Source: JBBATK01 sp044228685
GTDB taxonomy: Bacteria; Bacteroidota; Ignavibacteria; Kapaibacteriales; NICIL-2
Direction of reading: 5' to 3'
DNA length: 64,000 nucleotides
NCBI GenBank assembly: GCA_044228685.1
Contig: JBGAUL010000024.1
Location: 1-64,000, forward strand
Part shown: piece after piece, positions 61,637 through 64,000 of the stretch
Layout of the letters: the number at the start of each line of letters is the position of its first letter
How positions within the stretch are numbered: position 1 is the first letter of the stretch
Made by a program: the position numbers and the translations under genes
The notes under the pieces: model-generated
What the model was told of the DNA's origin: nothing
Database searches by the model: none
Seen by the model: only the letters and a program-made list of their open reading frames with translations

Positions 61637-62719
61637 TTAGGCCTTACCGATGCGGTCAATTCCATCGACCGGACACTGTTGACGAAGCTTCCAAGAAGCT
61701 GAGAGTGTTGTAATCGGTACCGCCATCAATCTTTCTTTAGCAATCAGGATTCCGCACTGACGGCAGATTCCATAGGTCTTTTCATCGATACGCGTGAGAG
61801 CTTCATCGAGCTTACGCAAGTAATCGGTAGTGCGTTGAATTTGCGCGTAAGTCTTCTCGCGCTCTACTGCTTCTGAACCTTGCTCAGCCATGTGCATGGA
61901 GTACACAGCAGTTTCTTCAGATGCTTCGTAGTTCGTCAAGTCCTCAAGACGCTCTTTCAACATGCGCAACTCATCTAAGGTCTTTTCCTTTTCGCTTTCA
62001 ATGAGCTTGCGGAACATCTTCAAATCCTTATCCGAATAACGAACATTTGGTTTCGGCTTAACGGGTTCAGGAGTTGAATATGCAGATGTTGGGAAAAACT
62101 CTGTGATTTTCGGAGCACTAATCGTTGGTGCCGATTGAGTGCGCTCGAACATCGCTTCGTTCTTTGATAAATCCTTTTTTGTCTTGGGCTCAAGTTTAGG
62201 TGTCGAGCGTGTTGAACTGCGTGAAGGACGGCGAACCGGTCCTGCACCACGACTCAATACAATTGCTTTCGTTGGTTTACCGGCAGACAGAGGAGCAATG
62301 GTAATTGGTGCGCTCTGCTCTGTACTTGCCTTCTTTGCTACTGCCGGACTCTTAGACTTTGCCGGCGGCGTTGCTTTTTTTGTCATTTGACCTTTCGTTG
62401 GTGCTGCGCTCGTTTTGGGACCTTGACTTTTTGTCTTAGACGATTGCGGCTTTGGTGATGTCTTTACTGCTGTCTTCGCTGGTGGACTAGGACGTTTTGC
62501 CACTGTCTTTGGTGCCGACTTGGTGGCTTTTGTCGATGGCGACGCTTTTTTCGAAGCCGCCTTTGTCTTCGTTGGTGCTTTGACTTTCTTCACTGCTGCC
62601 CCCGATTTACCTTTGGAAGCACCAGCTTTTGCACGTTTTGAAGCCGAAGCGGGTCGCGAGGATGCTTTATTGGCGCTCTTCGCGACAGTTTTCTTCTTTG
62701 AATTTTTGGACGTTGCCAT
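61637..62719 (-). CDS. DksA/TraR-like protein with long histone-H1-like basic N-terminus
   Basis: A 360-residue protein in two parts. Residues 1 to about 215 are low-complexity and rich in Lys, Ala, Ser, Pro and Thr (for example KKVKAPTKTKAASKKAS), like histone H1 tails. Residues about 225-360 resemble the DksA/TraR coiled coil (IESEKEKTLDELRMLKERLED, IQRTTDYLRKLDEALTRID) and end in the zinc-finger region YGICRQCGILIAKERL. Only the first CxxC pair is intact; the second pair site reads TLSASWK, though one Cys follows in QQCPVDG. DksA proteins bind RNA polymerase; the tail may bind DNA. A terminator follows. Confidence 0.85.
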   Translation of the reverse strand: MATSKNSKKKTVAKSANKASSRPASASKRAKAGASKGKSGAAVKKVKAPTKTKAASKKASPSTKATKSAPKTVAKRPSPPAKTAVKTSPKPQSSKTKSQGPKTSAAPTKGQMTKKATPPAKSKSPAVAKKASTEQSAPITIAPLSAGKPTKAIVLSRGAGPVRRPSRSSTRSTPKLEPKTKKDLSKNEAMFERTQSAPTISAPKITEFFPTSAYSTPEPVKPKPNVRYSDKDLKMFRKLIESEKEKTLDELRMLKERLEDLTNYEASEETAVYSMHMAEQGSEAVEREKTYAQIQRTTDYLRKLDEALTRIDEKTYGICRQCGILIAKERLMAVPITTLSASWKLRQQCPVDGIDRIGKA

Positions 62720-62859
62720 AACAGACTACCTGGAAAAGTTAAGAATTCGTGACTCTTACTTACCATCAACATTCCACAATGTACACGCCTGTATCCTTGC
62801 CAGCCAAAAAATTTGGCCGCGATTATACCACACTCAGAGCTTCTGAACAAACAATAGTT

Positions 62860-63945
62860 TTACACGCAGCAAGCGCTTAAAATCTCATCTTCAAGGTGAA
62901 CTTGGATTCCCTCTTTGCGAACAAAGAGCATCATCATGTTCACGAGATTCTTTGCGTACATCTGTGATGCGTGAAATGGCATCGATGCCGGAAGGTTAAC
63001 CGGACCAATAATATGCACGCCTTCCGCTGTAACAACGGTTTCTCCAGCCTTTGTTTGGAAGGTATTGCCACCTGTCTCTGCTGCCAAGTCAACGATGATT
63101 GAGCCGTTCTTCATGCTCTTGAGCATATCATCAGTGATGATTTTCGGAGCGGGCTTACCTGGAATTGCTGCAGTGCTGATGACAACGTCTGATTGCGCAA
63201 TGTGCTTAGCAAGACCTTCTTGCTGACGTCGCTTTGCATCTTCGCTCAATTCCTTGGCATAACCGCCACTAGTTTCTGTATCGGATTCACCGAGATCGAT
63301 ATCGATGAACTTTGCACCCAAACTCTGAACCTGCTCCTTCACTGCCGGACGTACGTCAAAGGCTTCAACAATAGCACCTAAACGACGAGCTGTAGCAATT
63401 GCCTGCAATCCGGCAACACCGGCGCCGATAACCAAGCACTTGGTCGGTGCTAGTGTTCCTGCTGCTGTTACCAACATTGGGAAGAATCTTCCGCTGTGCG
63501 CCGCTGCCATCAGCACAGCCTTGTAACCGGCCACTGAAGCCATCGACGACAGGATATCCATGCTTTGAGCACGGCTAATACGAGGAATGAGTTCGAGAGC
63601 AAATGCTTTGATATTCTTCGCCTTTAACGCAGCGACAACGTCCGCGTTTTTCCAAGCATTCAGATTGCAAATGAGTGCGCTATCATTTTTTAACATAGCG
63701 CATTCTGTAACGGTCGGAGCCTGAACTTTACAGACAATGTCGACACCTGAACACACATCTTGCGCTGAATCCGAAATCGTCGCACCATTTGCGGTGTAAG
63801 ATGCATCGTCATAGGATGCGCGAGCACCGGCACCACGCTGTATCACAACCGAAAATCCCTTTGCCACAAGTTGCTTTACAGCATCAGGTGTGAGGGCAAC
63901 GCGTAATTCGTTTGACTGTGTTTCTGTCAGGACACCGATCTTCAT
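62860..63945 (-). CDS. pntA: NAD(P) transhydrogenase subunit alpha (first part)
   Basis: The NAD-binding dI component of proton-translocating transhydrogenase, which makes NADPH from NADH at the expense of the proton gradient. The 361 residues show IGVLTETQSNELRVALTPDAV, IPRISRAQSMDILSSMAS, CLVIGAGVAGLQAIATARRLGAIVEAFDVRP, and a C-terminal IIGPVNLPASMPFHASQMYAKN. The membrane part of subunit alpha and subunit beta are not on this side; the next gene downstream is the DksA-like one. They may lie elsewhere. The ATG at 63945 starts the protein. Confidence 0.93.
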   Translation of the reverse strand: MKIGVLTETQSNELRVALTPDAVKQLVAKGFSVVIQRGAGARASYDDASYTANGATISDSAQDVCSGVDIVCKVQAPTVTECAMLKNDSALICNLNAWKNADVVAALKAKNIKAFALELIPRISRAQSMDILSSMASVAGYKAVLMAAAHSGRFFPMLVTAAGTLAPTKCLVIGAGVAGLQAIATARRLGAIVEAFDVRPAVKEQVQSLGAKFIDIDLGESDTETSGGYAKELSEDAKRRQQEGLAKHIAQSDVVISTAAIPGKPAPKIITDDMLKSMKNGSIIVDLAAETGGNTFQTKAGETVVTAEGVHIIGPVNLPASMPFHASQMYAKNLVNMMMLFVRKEGIQVHLEDEILSACCV

Positions 63946-64000
63946 TGTAGCTCCGTTTTATACGAATGTATGGTAGACTCGAAGAATGCAAAATTACGGA

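Noticed and set aside
62139..62846. Phe/Ala-rich open frames opposite the Lys-rich tail of the DksA-like gene
   Set aside because: Their composition is the complement of Lys/Ala/Pro codons. No start signals are seen.

Overview
The window reads as a chromosomal segment of a Bacteroidota/Chlorobi-group (FCB) bacterium, most like Kapabacteria or Ignavibacteria. This placement is inference from gene content. Five secreted proteins end in a type IX secretion (T9SS) C-terminal sorting tail, and they carry the PKD-like, cohesin-like and 'choice-of-anchor D' modules common in that group. There are no phage genes, insertion sequences or CRISPR arrays, and the only RNA gene seen is a tRNA-Glu.

Layout. 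1-10 kb: NADP isocitrate dehydrogenase, heme A synthase, an OmpA protein with nine thrombospondin type 3 repeats, a secreted protein of unknown role, DUF2461 and DUF3052-like proteins, then a minus-strand operon of a TatD nuclease fused to an outer-membrane-type protein, uracil phosphoribosyltransferase and an EamA transporter. 10-24 kb: alanine racemase, scpA (apparently eroded), scpB, two short-chain dehydrogenases, a SpoU methyltransferase, a class V aminotransferase, a large Asp-box propeller secreted by T9SS, an FMN reductase, a metallo-beta-lactamase-fold hydrolase and a PKD-like T9SS protein.

24-35 kb: a three-gene operon that is the most interesting region. It encodes a 2,421-residue T9SS surface protein (VWA, propeller, about eleven ASH-like modules, cohesin), an outer-membrane-type protein with a long periplasmic tail, and an inner-membrane class III adenylate cyclase with a periplasmic coiled coil. 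The stop and start codons of the first two overlap, and a leader with two perfect inverted repeats precedes the operon. Together they could carry a signal from the cell surface to cytoplasmic cAMP.

35-54 kb: tRNA-Glu, coaE, a ComEA-like HhH protein, cysteine desulfurase, a thioredoxin-fold secreted protein, an HD-GYP protein whose ribosome-binding site lies in an inverted repeat, a 1,398-residue IgGFc-binding/PKD T9SS protein, leucine dehydrogenase behind a structured leader, nusB, a T9SS cohesin/dockerin protein split by a stop codon, an ECF sigma factor with its probable anti-sigma factor, a DUF1573 protein, a lipoate-ligase-family protein, pyrE and acpS.

54-64 kb: a 42-codon gene with a good ribosome-binding site, twin hairpins upstream and a strong terminator; a single-chain ABCC/MRP-type exporter; a kynurenine-pathway operon (3-hydroxyanthranilate dioxygenase, VOC protein, ACMS decarboxylase); a DUF354 protein; a DksA/TraR-like protein fused to a histone-H1-like basic tail; and the alpha subunit of NAD(P) transhydrogenase.
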